A stretch of 19,019 bases of DNA, taken from the NCBI GenBank assembly GCA_946478755.1, contig CAMLDJ010000083.1, positions 1-19,019 of the forward strand, given 5' to 3'. The stretch comes from an uncultured Pedobacter sp. (GTDB lineage: Bacteria > Bacteroidota > Bacteroidia > Sphingobacteriales > Sphingobacteriaceae). Shown in pieces: positions 8,906-14,672 of the stretch. The notes beneath the pieces are model-generated. The model worked only from the letters and a program-made list of their open reading frames with translations. It had not been told where the DNA came from and made no database searches. The translations under genes and the position numbers were made by a program. The stretch's first letter is position 1. The number at the start of each line of letters is the position of its first letter.

Positions 8906-9496
8906 ATGCTTGACAGAAATACCCCCGATGATGAACTATGGGAAGCCATAAAGTTTGGAAGCGTCAGTGCTTTCGAATTGCTGTTCGATCGTTACTGGAA
9001 GGCAGTATATACCACGGCTTTTTCTTTTTTAAATGATGCGGAAGCGGCGGCTGAAATTGCCAACGATACCTTTTTAAATATCTGGAGAAAGAAAGATACG
9101 CTGGATATTGGCTCATTCAAAAATTACCTGACTACCAGCGCTCGCTATCATACCTATAAAGTACTGAAGGCTAAGAAAAAGATGCGTTTGTCCTATGTGG
9201 AAAATTACGACCGACTCCCTGTTTCCGAAATATTGGTACAAAATGAGGGCGAAGAAAAAATCCGATATCTTAACCTCCAGGGAGATATAGAAAATGCTTT
9301 ACTTGACCTGCCTAAGCGTTGTCGCGAAATTTTCCTTTTAAGTAGGATAGCAAACCTTAGCAATGTCGAGATAGCCGAAAGACTCTCCATATCCAAACGA
9401 ACGGTAGAAAATCAAATATGTATCGCTCAAAAATATCTACAGCATAACATCAAAAACATTGCACTAACATTGCTGCTTGCAAGTATTTTGAAATAG
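8906..9496 (+). CDS. ECF-type RNA polymerase sigma-70 factor (Bacteroidota SusC/FecR-linked type)
   Basis: 196-residue sigma factor with only regions 2 and 4. Region 2 spans about residues 24-92 (FELLFDRYWKAVYTTAFSFL, then AAEIANDTFLNIW for promoter melting and -10 recognition). Region 4 spans about 128-178 (LPKRCREIFLLSRIANLSN, EIAERLSISKRTVENQI helix-turn-helix for -35 recognition). It matches the sigma factors that pair with FecR anti-sigma proteins and STN-type SusC transducers. In that pathway the FecR-bound sigma factor is freed when the transporter is loaded, and it then drives susCD. A short hydrophobic tail (ALTLLLASILK) ends the protein, as is usual in this group. It is transcribed divergently from fecR and is the first plus-strand gene in the window. 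Confidence 0.94.
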   Translation: MLDRNTPDDELWEAIKFGSVSAFELLFDRYWKAVYTTAFSFLNDAEAAAEIANDTFLNIWRKKDTLDIGSFKNYLTTSARYHTYKVLKAKKKMRLSYVENYDRLPVSEILVQNEGEEKIRYLNLQGDIENALLDLPKRCREIFLLSRIANLSNVEIAERLSISKRTVENQICIAQKYLQHNIKNIALTLLLASILK

Positions 9497-9569
9497 CTAA
9501 CGGAACAAATCTATCCAGATAATCCAGATTGGGTAAGCTATTCTTATTGGCTGCAAAATCCGCGCGGGT

Positions 9570-9653
9570 CAGGATGGTAAACGATTTGGCTTACAGAGAT
9601 TGATAACTGACCCAGATGGGTGGCCCAATGATGGAATTCTATTTCAGAATTGA
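9570..9653 (+). pseudogene. Possible 3' remnant of a GH43-like glycosidase gene
   Basis: A 27-codon open stretch ends at the TGA at 9651-9653 and reads QDGKRFGLQRLITDPDGWPN then DGILFQN. The pattern basic-L-basic-R-L-x5-DGWP resembles the C-terminal edge of family 43 glycosidase domains. The preceding stretch in another frame (YPDNPDWVSYSYWLQNPRG, about 9512-9568) may belong to the same remnant. There is no start codon and the match is short, so this is tentative. The rest of 9497-9769 shows nothing I recognise. Confidence 0.18.
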
Positions 9654-9769
9654 ATGACGTTAGAGAGGCCGATTCTGACATTAGAAGACAAGTTTCCTAG
9701 CAAAATTTAAACAAAAAAAGGTTCAGATTCTCTAAGGTTTATTCGATAAATGCACCTAACCTTTCATTG

Positions 9770-11218
9770 TTAGTAAGCAGTACTTTTCATTTTAAGCGTA
9801 TTCTGCCCAATGTTAAATGCATACAATGAAGAGGGAACAAAAGTGAAATGTAAGTCAGCTATTTCTTTAACACCTTCTTTATCTATAGAGGTCACCAACG
9901 CATTTTTGAAATCATTTGCATGGCAAAATTGAATCAGGCTACTCAATTCTTGAGGCTTTTCAAAATAACGATTACTCCACTTGATTTCAACACCCCAAAG
10001 TGGCTTGAATTTCTTGTCATCCAAAAGAACCAGGTCAACTTCCCCTTCTTTTTTATCTTTCCATCTTGCATAGGTTAAATCTAGATTTTCTCTATGCATC
10101 CATTGAGACAATATAGCTGTTTCTACCATATTTCCCATTTCGGCATCCGTTTCAGATATAGGAGAAAATAAAGCCGTTCTTAATGATGGATTAGTCAAGT
10201 ACACTTTAAAACTTGTTACTCTTTTTAGGCGTTTTGCAGTGATGTCAACTTTATTTAAAACTTTAATTAAAAAAGCAGACTCCAGATATTCCAGATATTT
10301 TTTCAATGTATCTTTAGGGATCCCACTTTCCCTGGACATCGTTTCATAAGAAAACTCATTACCAGTGTTGTAAGCGATATATGTAAAAAAACGATTGAGT
10401 TCCTGCACATCTTTAATACCATAAAGACTTGGTAAATCTCTTAGAAGCACCTTATCTACGATATCATTTTTAATATATCGTCCCATATCGCTTTGAATCT
10501 TTTCCGACAAAACCACTTCGGGATAACCTCCGAAATTCAAGTAATTAATAAACTCACTATTTAAAGCTTTAACATCATGTGTTAATGTATATGGAACTTT
10601 ATGTGTTCCATATTCAATTTCTCCTTTCAGTACCAAGTGCTCCATATTTTTCAGGTGAATATATTCCTGAAATGTTAATGGAGGCAACATAAAATCAGTA
10701 AATCTGCCAGCACCACTTTCCGTGCTGTGCCACTTTAATGCTGCTGCCGCTGAACCTGAAACTATAAATTTGGTACTCGGATAAGAATCGACTAACACCT
10801 TTAAATGCCGCTCCCAATCCTTTAAGTACTGTACTTCATCAAAAAATACATAGCAACCATCTAAATTTTGAAGTTTGACTGCATCCTTACCTAAGAAAAG
10901 CAAATCCTCTAAACTCAAACTCAAATAAATAGGGTTGTCAATACCAACAAAAAATATTTTCTGCGGATTTACTCCTTCCTGTATTAACTCATCAATAGCA
11001 TGAAACATCATTACAGTTTTCCCTACCCTTCTTGGGCCCATTAAAACAACCGCTCTACGAACATCTTTTTCCTTCACAAAAGGGAAAAATAAATCAAAAT
11101 AGAGCCGTTTTTGCATTGCCTTATAAGCAGAATGTACTTCCTTGGAGACCCACCATGGATTTTCATAGTGTAAACGGGCTATAATTTTCTCTGATGGAAT
11201 AAAGCTAGAAATATCCAT
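9770..11218 (-). CDS. AAA-family ATPase with C-terminal DUF4143 (AAA_14/DUF4143 protein)
   Basis: 482-residue protein. The N-terminal P-loop ATPase has Walker A GPRRVGKT at residues 61-68, Walker B YVFFDEVQ at about 123-130, and a sensor-like FIVSGSAAA segment near residue 155. Its middle holds a winged-helix-like part (TFFTYIAYN-type segment, then SGIPKDTLKKYLEYLESAFL). The C-terminal DUF4143 region has an endonuclease-fold-like signature, EVDLVLLDD followed by WGVEIKWS, that resembles the D-x(n)-ExK core of PD-(D/E)xK nucleases. Such proteins are widespread single-gene accessory ATPases in Bacteroidota. Their biological role is not established, and both transcription-factor-like and defence-like roles have been suggested. 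It stands alone, with its own promoter candidate at 11236-11243. Confidence 0.9.
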   Translation of the reverse strand: MDISSFIPSEKIIARLHYENPWWVSKEVHSAYKAMQKRLYFDLFFPFVKEKDVRRAVVLMGPRRVGKTVMMFHAIDELIQEGVNPQKIFFVGIDNPIYLSLSLEDLLFLGKDAVKLQNLDGCYVFFDEVQYLKDWERHLKVLVDSYPSTKFIVSGSAAAALKWHSTESGAGRFTDFMLPPLTFQEYIHLKNMEHLVLKGEIEYGTHKVPYTLTHDVKALNSEFINYLNFGGYPEVVLSEKIQSDMGRYIKNDIVDKVLLRDLPSLYGIKDVQELNRFFTYIAYNTGNEFSYETMSRESGIPKDTLKKYLEYLESAFLIKVLNKVDITAKRLKRVTSFKVYLTNPSLRTALFSPISETDAEMGNMVETAILSQWMHRENLDLTYARWKDKKEGEVDLVLLDDKKFKPLWGVEIKWSNRYFEKPQELSSLIQFCHANDFKNALVTSIDKEGVKEIADLHFTFVPSSLYAFNIGQNTLKMKSTAY

Positions 11219-11235
11219 AAAAATACTTATTTACG

Positions 11236-11243
11236 CAAAAATA
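11236..11243 (-). promoter_or_regulatory. Promoter -7 box for the DUF4143 ATPase gene
   Basis: The minus strand reads TATTTTTG, a perfect match to the Bacteroidota -7 element TAnnTTTG, 18 bp before the ATG at 11218. The -33 position has only TTT. The implied leader is about 10 nt. Confidence 0.4.
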
Positions 11244-11507
11244 AGAAAAATAAGCAGATCTAAAACTATCTATTTCTTTAATTTAAGACAAAATAAGAAA
11301 ATATTAACATTTTAAACTCCCTATTTAAACAACGGAATATCCGCTAAGAAAACCCATTTTCAAAATAATAACGGTATATTTCTAAAAAAGATGTTCATAT
11401 TAGCTTCATTACCTTTATACATCAACTAAATGAAGACTGAGATAATTGATGTAAATCAGTTCACTGTACATGAATAAAAGGTGATGTCGAATCAGGTTTC
11501 CTTGATT

Positions 11508-11744
11508 CTATCCACCGCCATTTGCTTTGGGAATTTTCACCCGCTTTACCGCCATGGGACGGTATTCTGCTTTTTCCAGCTGACTTTTGATCATTGGCCA
11601 TTTCGCCCCGACCTCGCTGGCAAAGTCCAGGAATTCGACACCGTCCATTCCGGAGGAGGACACCCTTGCCTTAAGTTAACGCTTCCCACTATCAAGGTGC
11701 GTTCGGGACTTTCACCCTATTGTTTGCGCCCATGCCGGGCGCAC
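11508..11744 (-). mobile_element. Group II intron remnant (class IIC-like), doubly deleted
   Basis: On the minus strand the stretch from 11744 starts GTGCGCCCGGCATGGGCGCA and continues through GGGTGAAAGTCCCGAAC and GGCAAGGGTGTCC. These are signature segments of domain I at the 5' end of bacterial group II introns and are closest to class IIC introns as I remember them. About 90 nt in, the sequence jumps (near 11655) into a reverse-transcriptase fragment (11651-11508) that reads GMDGVEFLDF...YRPMAVKRVKIPKANGG. This is the N-terminal RT-0 region of the intron-encoded protein (consensus G-x-DG, Y-x-P-x-x-V-R-R-V-x-IPK-x-NGG), and it then hits TAG. Most of domain I, nearly all of the RT, the maturase region and domains V-VI are gone, so it cannot splice or move. 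The left boundary is blurred. It sits immediately behind a terminator hairpin, the known target type of class C introns. Confidence 0.85.
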
Positions 11745-11750
11745 ACGCAA

Positions 11751-11786
11751 AACGAGGATATATCATGATGATGATACATCCTCGTT
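11751..11786 (-). terminator. Intrinsic terminator, 16-bp stem, and intron target
   Basis: AACGAGGATGTATCAT and ATGATATATCCTCGTT (minus strand, 11786 to 11751) pair along all 16 positions, with one G-T wobble, around a 4-nt loop, followed by TT and a T-rich base. It lies 65 bp downstream of the small gene ending at 11851 and would terminate that minus-strand transcript. The group II intron remnant begins about 6 nt beyond it. Confidence 0.75.
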
Positions 11787-11850
11787 AAAATTATAATGTA
11801 GATGAACAGCGGTATATTTTTGATGCTAGAACAGCTTATACGAATGCGTA

Positions 11851-12207
11851 TTAGCTGAAAGAGAAAAATCTCTTAAAAATCAGGTAGCAGCCTATCAATA
11901 ATAATAACATCAACACGTAAATCCAGCTCGCTACAGATTCAATTTTTTTTGTGCTGGTTGTCTGTTTGGCCTCCTTTTTTTCTTCTGCAATTACCTTACC
12001 GGATTTAGCCTGATCTATTTGTTCTTTAATATATTGGACCTGGTAAAAACCACTATCATTCCAGTAAGTAAAAATCTGCGTTTCCTTCCCTGCCTTTTTT
12101 AAAATCAACTGCTTCGCTTCCATTTGCTTCATAGAGGACTGGGTAGCATTGGCAGTCGTTTTATTTGTTTTCCGAAACAAGCTGCAACTGAAAAAAACAG
12201 CAAGCAA
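11851..12207 (-). CDS. Small membrane protein of unknown function, start region possibly frameshifted
   Basis: 118 residues if begun at the TTG at 12207. I do not recognise the family. The visible parts are a short hydrophobic N-terminus ending in FFSC (lipoprotein-like), a polar middle with a lysine/glutamate-rich stretch (EEKKEAKQTTSTKK), and a C-terminal membrane helix (WIYVLMLLLLIGCYLIF) followed by KRFFSFS. The start is doubtful because a stop lies two codons upstream of the TTG. A better start, ATG at 12229 (MRVLYLMVACCFF), is in another frame and would join this frame if the T7 run (plus-strand A7, 12191-12197) had six bases. The gene may therefore really be 11851-12229 with an indel or sequencing error. 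A strong terminator follows at 11786-11751. Confidence 0.6.
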   Translation of the reverse strand: MLAVFFSCSLFRKTNKTTANATQSSMKQMEAKQLILKKAGKETQIFTYWNDSGFYQVQYIKEQIDQAKSGKVIAEEKKEAKQTTSTKKIESVASWIYVLMLLLLIGCYLIFKRFFSFS

Positions 12208-12405
12208 CCATTAAGTACAAAACCCTCATGGCTTTGGCGTATTGCGAACTGTCCAATCGGCAAAGCAATAAATGCTACGCAGGTGCCTCACCCGTCGATA
12301 AACGCCGGTTCCTTCTCTGCTGCCGTTTACATTCGTATTTCTTCGATAGAAAATATGAGCTCATTCTTAAGTTCCGTAACCATTCCACAATGCGCTATTC
12401 GTTTT

Positions 12406-12441
12406 AACAAAGGCCACTTCATCGCTGTAGTGGCCTTTGTT
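12406..12441 (-). terminator. Hairpin behind the 100-residue gene
   Basis: AACAAAGGCCAC and GTGGCCTTTGTT form a perfect 12-bp stem around a 12-nt loop, 28 bp downstream of the stop codon at 12469 on the minus strand. The T-tract is weak in both directions. It is positioned to end the transcript of the 12771-12469 gene. The rest of the gap 12230-12468 shows no gene I can support. Confidence 0.65.
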
Positions 12442-12468
12442 TACAGACATGTGGAGGATGGATTTTTC

Positions 12469-12771
12469 TTACTTTTGCTTTTCGGTGTAAACGTAGCAGG
12501 CATTCAAAAATTCGATCAGCTGTGTATAAAAGAACAACATTTTGGCATTTTCCTCTCCGTCGGCAAAAGTAGATGAAGAATTTACCCATCCTTTGTAGAG
12601 TTGCCAGGCTTTCTCCCTTAGATCATGCAAGGCATGGCTGTCAAAAAAATAGGTTATAATGTGTAGGGGATTTTCTAGTTCATGGTCTGTAAAACCTGTG
12701 GGTTGATAGTTCAGCTTTTTATAGATCTTTTCCATAACTAATTGATTGTCGGTGTGCTGTGGATTGTTCAT
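12469..12771 (-). CDS. Hypothetical protein, 100 residues
   Basis: Soluble acidic small protein (MNNPQHTDNQLVMEKIYKKL..., ending YVYTEKQK) with no signal peptide or membrane segment. It is rich in aromatic residues and predicted helices (LREKAWQLYKGWV, AKMLFFYTQLIEFLNACYVY). I do not recognise a family. The ATG at 12771 is the natural start, since no longer in-frame ATG was seen, and a hairpin follows the stop. A possible 31-codon ORF (12927-12832) and a candidate structured RNA (13095-12983) lie upstream on the same strand. Codon use and composition look like those of the neighbours. Confidence 0.65.
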   Translation of the reverse strand: MNNPQHTDNQLVMEKIYKKLNYQPTGFTDHELENPLHIITYFFDSHALHDLREKAWQLYKGWVNSSSTFADGEENAKMLFFYTQLIEFLNACYVYTEKQK

Positions 12772-12821
12772 TTTAAGGCTTTTTAGTTTTTTGTGTTTGA
12801 TGTTATTCTTACGTTATAATT

Positions 12822-12847
12822 GGGTCAGCTTTTATAAAGGTTGACCC
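12822..12847. repeat. Small hairpin between the 31-codon ORF and the 100-residue gene
   Basis: GGGTCA and TGACCC arms, extended by CTTT/AAAG with a small asymmetry, enclose TAT. The hairpin overlaps the stop codon of the possible 31-codon ORF at 12834-12832. No T-tract follows on either strand. Confidence 0.4.
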
Positions 12848-12927
12848 CGTATGAATAAATTGATCAATTTCTGAAAAGCCTGTTTAATCGGCACTTCTGA
12901 TTCGGTAATTAAAACTTGTTTTTCCAT
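12832..12927 (-). CDS. Possible 31-residue small protein
   Basis: ATG at 12927 gives MEKQVLITESEVPIKQAFQK then LINLFIRGQPL and a TAA stop. The frame is open further upstream (to the TAG near 13035) without another ATG. The composition is protein-like (amphipathic helix KQAFQKLINLFI), but the length is too short for a firm call. It lies 60 bp before the 100-residue gene and downstream of the candidate small RNA on the same strand, so it could be a leader or small regulatory peptide. Confidence 0.25.
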   Translation of the reverse strand: MEKQVLITESEVPIKQAFQKLINLFIRGQPL

Positions 12928-12982
12928 ATTGATCTTATTTAATTTTTCATTTAAATAAGCCTCAATGAAAGTGGTTACCGCC

Positions 12983-13095
12983 AAAAAATATAGGGCTGGT
13001 AACTCACTTTGTACATTATGGTTCAGGCTCTAGTAAAGCCACCCTTTCTTGCGAAAGGGGCCAACACAATGACACAAGTGAGCACCAGCCCTATA
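12983..13095 (-). ncRNA. Candidate structured small RNA with own promoter box and T6 terminator
   Basis: On the minus strand, TATAGGGCTGGT (13095-13084) pairs perfectly with ACCAGCCCTATA (13000-12989), which is followed directly by TTTTTT (12988-12983), as at an intrinsic terminator. The stem continues inward as CTCACTT/AAGTGAG and CATT/AATG. Inside are two hairpins: CCCTTTC-GCAA-GAAAGGG (13059-13042), with a GNRA tetraloop only on this strand, and GGCT...AGCC (13040-13026). A perfect -7 box TATATTTG (13104-13097) would place transcription start near 13093-13090, at the base of the long stem. The -33 match is poor. No protein frame is convincing. It does not resemble tRNA, tmRNA, SRP RNA or any riboswitch I know. 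The function is unknown: a free-standing sRNA or a leader of the genes at 12927-12469. Confidence 0.6.
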
Positions 13096-13096
13096 G

Positions 13097-13104
13097 CAAA
13101 TATA
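13097..13104 (-). promoter_or_regulatory. Promoter -7 box for the candidate small RNA
   Basis: The minus strand reads TATATTTG, an exact TAnnTTTG. Start of transcription would fall at the outer base of the 12-bp stem. The nearest TTG upstream is at a 14-bp spacing rather than about 19, so -33 support is missing. The box also overlaps an alternative hairpin CCCTATA/TATAGGG (13107-13089). Confidence 0.45.
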
Positions 13105-13121
13105 GGGTTTAGGTTGCTCAA

Positions 13122-13171
13122 CTTACGCTCGCGTTGTAAATTTACTAGATTTGAACCGCGAGGCTCGTAAG
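13122..13171. repeat. GC-rich bulged hairpin next to the candidate small RNA
   Basis: CTTACG+CTCGCG (13122-13133) pairs with CGCGAG (13157-13162) and CGTAAG (13166-13171), 12 bp in all with a 3-nt bulge (GCT). The loop of 23 nt contains the palindrome GTAAATTTAC. The arms stand out by GC content from the AT-rich surroundings. The remaining gap, 13172-13391, is AT-rich with no gene or structure that I can support. Confidence 0.5.
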
Positions 13172-13391
13172 CAATTCCTTTTAATGATTATAGAACTGCA
13201 ATGTTATTATTCGTCTGTTATTTATTCATATATACGAACTACGAGATAAATTCTCGAATCAACCACATTTTTATTAATTAAATTTCTCATAAGGATATTT
13301 ATTTTTAAAATCTCTTAGAATTGATCGTGAGCATCTCTACGAAGCAACATCTATTGGTTATACATGATTACCAGAGAAGCCGATCTATACG

Positions 13392-13408
13392 TATATTTGC
13401 ATTGCAAA
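13392..13408 (+). promoter_or_regulatory. Promoter -7 box and overlapping inverted repeat upstream of the RRM gene
   Basis: TATATTTG (13392-13399) matches TAnnTTTG exactly, 19 bp before the ATG at 13419. TTTGCA and TGCAAA (13396-13401, 13403-13408) form an inverted repeat over the presumed start site and could be an operator. The -33 box is not recognisable. Confidence 0.45.
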
Positions 13409-13418
13409 AGAATACGAT

Positions 13419-13781
13419 ATGGCAAAAATTTTTGTTGTTGGCCTTCCGTTTGAGATGGATGAGATTGGTCTGGAAGAGTTATTTAATCCTTATGGAGAGA
13501 TTGGCTGGACAAATATTATTAAAAACAAGGAAACGGGTAAAAGTTTGGGATATGGCTATGTGATGTTTCCAGAAAAGGATGCCGCCAATAAAGCCATCGA
13601 AGCGCTAAATGGATCAAATATCGGGGATTTGAAAATTACTGTTAAAACTGCTGTTAACAAACAAAAGCGAAAAAACAAAACGTCAGTTCCGCAGACTCAA
13701 GTATCAACTTTTCAAAGTTTACAAGGAGAAGAAACCCAACCAGGTTCGCCTAAAAGAAAAAGGCCAAGAATTAAATTGTAA
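13419..13781 (+). CDS. RNA-binding protein with single RRM domain
   Basis: 120 residues. The RRM fold occupies residues 1-80, with RNP2 as IFVVGL (residues 4-9) and RNP1 as LGYGYVMF (about 43-50). The C-terminal 40 residues form a basic, flexible tail (KQKRKNKTS, SPKRKRPRIKL). Such short RRM proteins are common in Bacteroidota, where they act as global post-transcriptional regulators that bind single-stranded RNA. The start is the ATG at 13419 with a promoter box 19 bp upstream. An overlapping frame from 13321 is a shadow. The gene is convergent with the broken DUF6794 gene, with a 9-bp gap and no terminator between. Its closeness to the candidate small RNA invites a functional link, but that is inference. 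Confidence 0.93.
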   Translation: MAKIFVVGLPFEMDEIGLEELFNPYGEIGWTNIIKNKETGKSLGYGYVMFPEKDAANKAIEALNGSNIGDLKITVKTAVNKQKRKNKTSVPQTQVSTFQSLQGEETQPGSPKRKRPRIKL

Positions 13782-13790
13782 CATTAAGCA

Positions 13791-14542
13791 TTATTTAGGC
13801 TCCCAATCTGAATAATCCATCCAAAGTTCTTCCCCGGCCTTCATATATTTTACAATATGTCGCGCATTTCTCCAGCGTCCATTTTTTACAATACGAGCAT
13901 TTTCATTATCGTAATAAATGATGCCTTTTTTATCGCATGATTCTAGCAAACGTAACTTTATCAGGAAATCTACACTGTTAATGCCGGTAACAATACCAAT
14001 GGCTTGGCAGTTGCTCTCAAAATCAAGTTTTTCCTGCCTTTTAGAAGCATAGCCATGACTGAACAAAAACTTAACCGTATCACCAGTCATAAATACAGCT
14101 AGCCCTGCATGCTTTTTTCTTAACACATCTTGTTCTAATTTTTCCCAGTAATCTTTGCTTTCTTTTATCTGTCCTTTCAAATTGATCTCCAGGCCACGGT
14201 TATGACGATAATAACTTTTGAGAATTATACCACTCATGCCTCGGGGTGGTGTATTCCAAGGGTGTTAAAATAAGCGGAAAGTCTCGATCCTGCCCATAAC
14301 CCCCAACCATTCCTAAGTGAAATTCCAAAATTAAGATGCAATCTTGAAGTGAAGTCAGATTCAGTTATGGATTTCGCCTGAAGTTTCAAGCTATCGGAAA
14401 ATATGGTATCTAAACAATGAATCGCATCTTCAAGATCAATTGGGATATATATACTAAGCTTATTATCGCTACTACGCTTCTTTTGCGCGGTCGCAAATAA
14501 TGATAAAGATATCAGAAAGAGAAAGCAAAGATGTTTAAGCAT
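13791..14542 (-). pseudogene. DUF6794-type secreted protein gene, split by a frameshift
   Basis: Two overlapping frames together give one DUF6794-like protein. The first (14542-14234, 102 residues) starts MLKHLCFLFLISLSLFATAQ, a Sec signal peptide, then YIPIDLEDAIHCLDTIFSDS and GWGLWAGSRLSAYFNTLGIH before stopping at HHPEA. The second (14237-13791, 148 residues) starts MSGIILKSYYRHNRG and continues GQIKESKDYWEK. In relatives as I recall them, the HHP and SGIIL parts are contiguous in one domain, so a frame break lies near the four-base G run 14243-14246 (plus strand). One more base there would read HHPRGMSGIIL. Residues after the domain (about 105 in the second part) are not recognised. The overlap is ATGA, so translational coupling of two products is the alternative. 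A longer in-frame extension to 14737 is unlikely because the signal peptide marks the start. Confidence 0.7.
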
Positions 14543-14570
14543 AAAATGAGTTTTGCGCTGTGCATTTATA

Positions 14571-14578
14571 CAAAAATA
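14571..14578 (-). promoter_or_regulatory. Promoter -7 box upstream of the DUF6794 gene
   Basis: The minus strand reads TATTTTTG, a perfect TAnnTTTG, 29 bp before the ATG at 14542. The -33 region is poor. Confidence 0.4.
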
Positions 14579-14672
14579 TATTTGATTAAGGTAAGAAACT
14601 ACTTGGAAACATGAACAGCACTGAACACAAAAAAGCCTTAGATTTTTAAAAGCATGCCATGCACCTCCCGGC

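Noticed and set aside
11489..11508. GAATCA...TGATTC hairpin with a GAAA-like loop (minus strand) as intron domain V
   Set aside because: It lacks the AGC/GTTC catalytic pairing and the 34-nt length of domain V; it is probably a chance hairpin in the eroded RT region.
11481..11768. 95-codon plus-strand frame
   Set aside because: It is the antisense of the group II intron relic and the terminator hairpin, with no protein family features.
12124..12576. 150-codon plus-strand frame
   Set aside because: It lies antisense to two minus-strand genes and across a terminator hairpin, so it is a shadow frame.
12989..13095. MITE or insertion-sequence ends instead of an RNA
   Set aside because: No target duplication is visible, and the strand-specific GCAA tetraloop, promoter box and T6 fit an RNA better; a multi-copy search could still reverse this.
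13791..13900. SET-domain-like ending (KAGEELWMDYSD) in the second half of the split DUF6794 gene
   Set aside because: The rest of the SET fold, in particular the NHS motif, is missing, and the frame continues a DUF6794 protein; the likeness is a short motif only.
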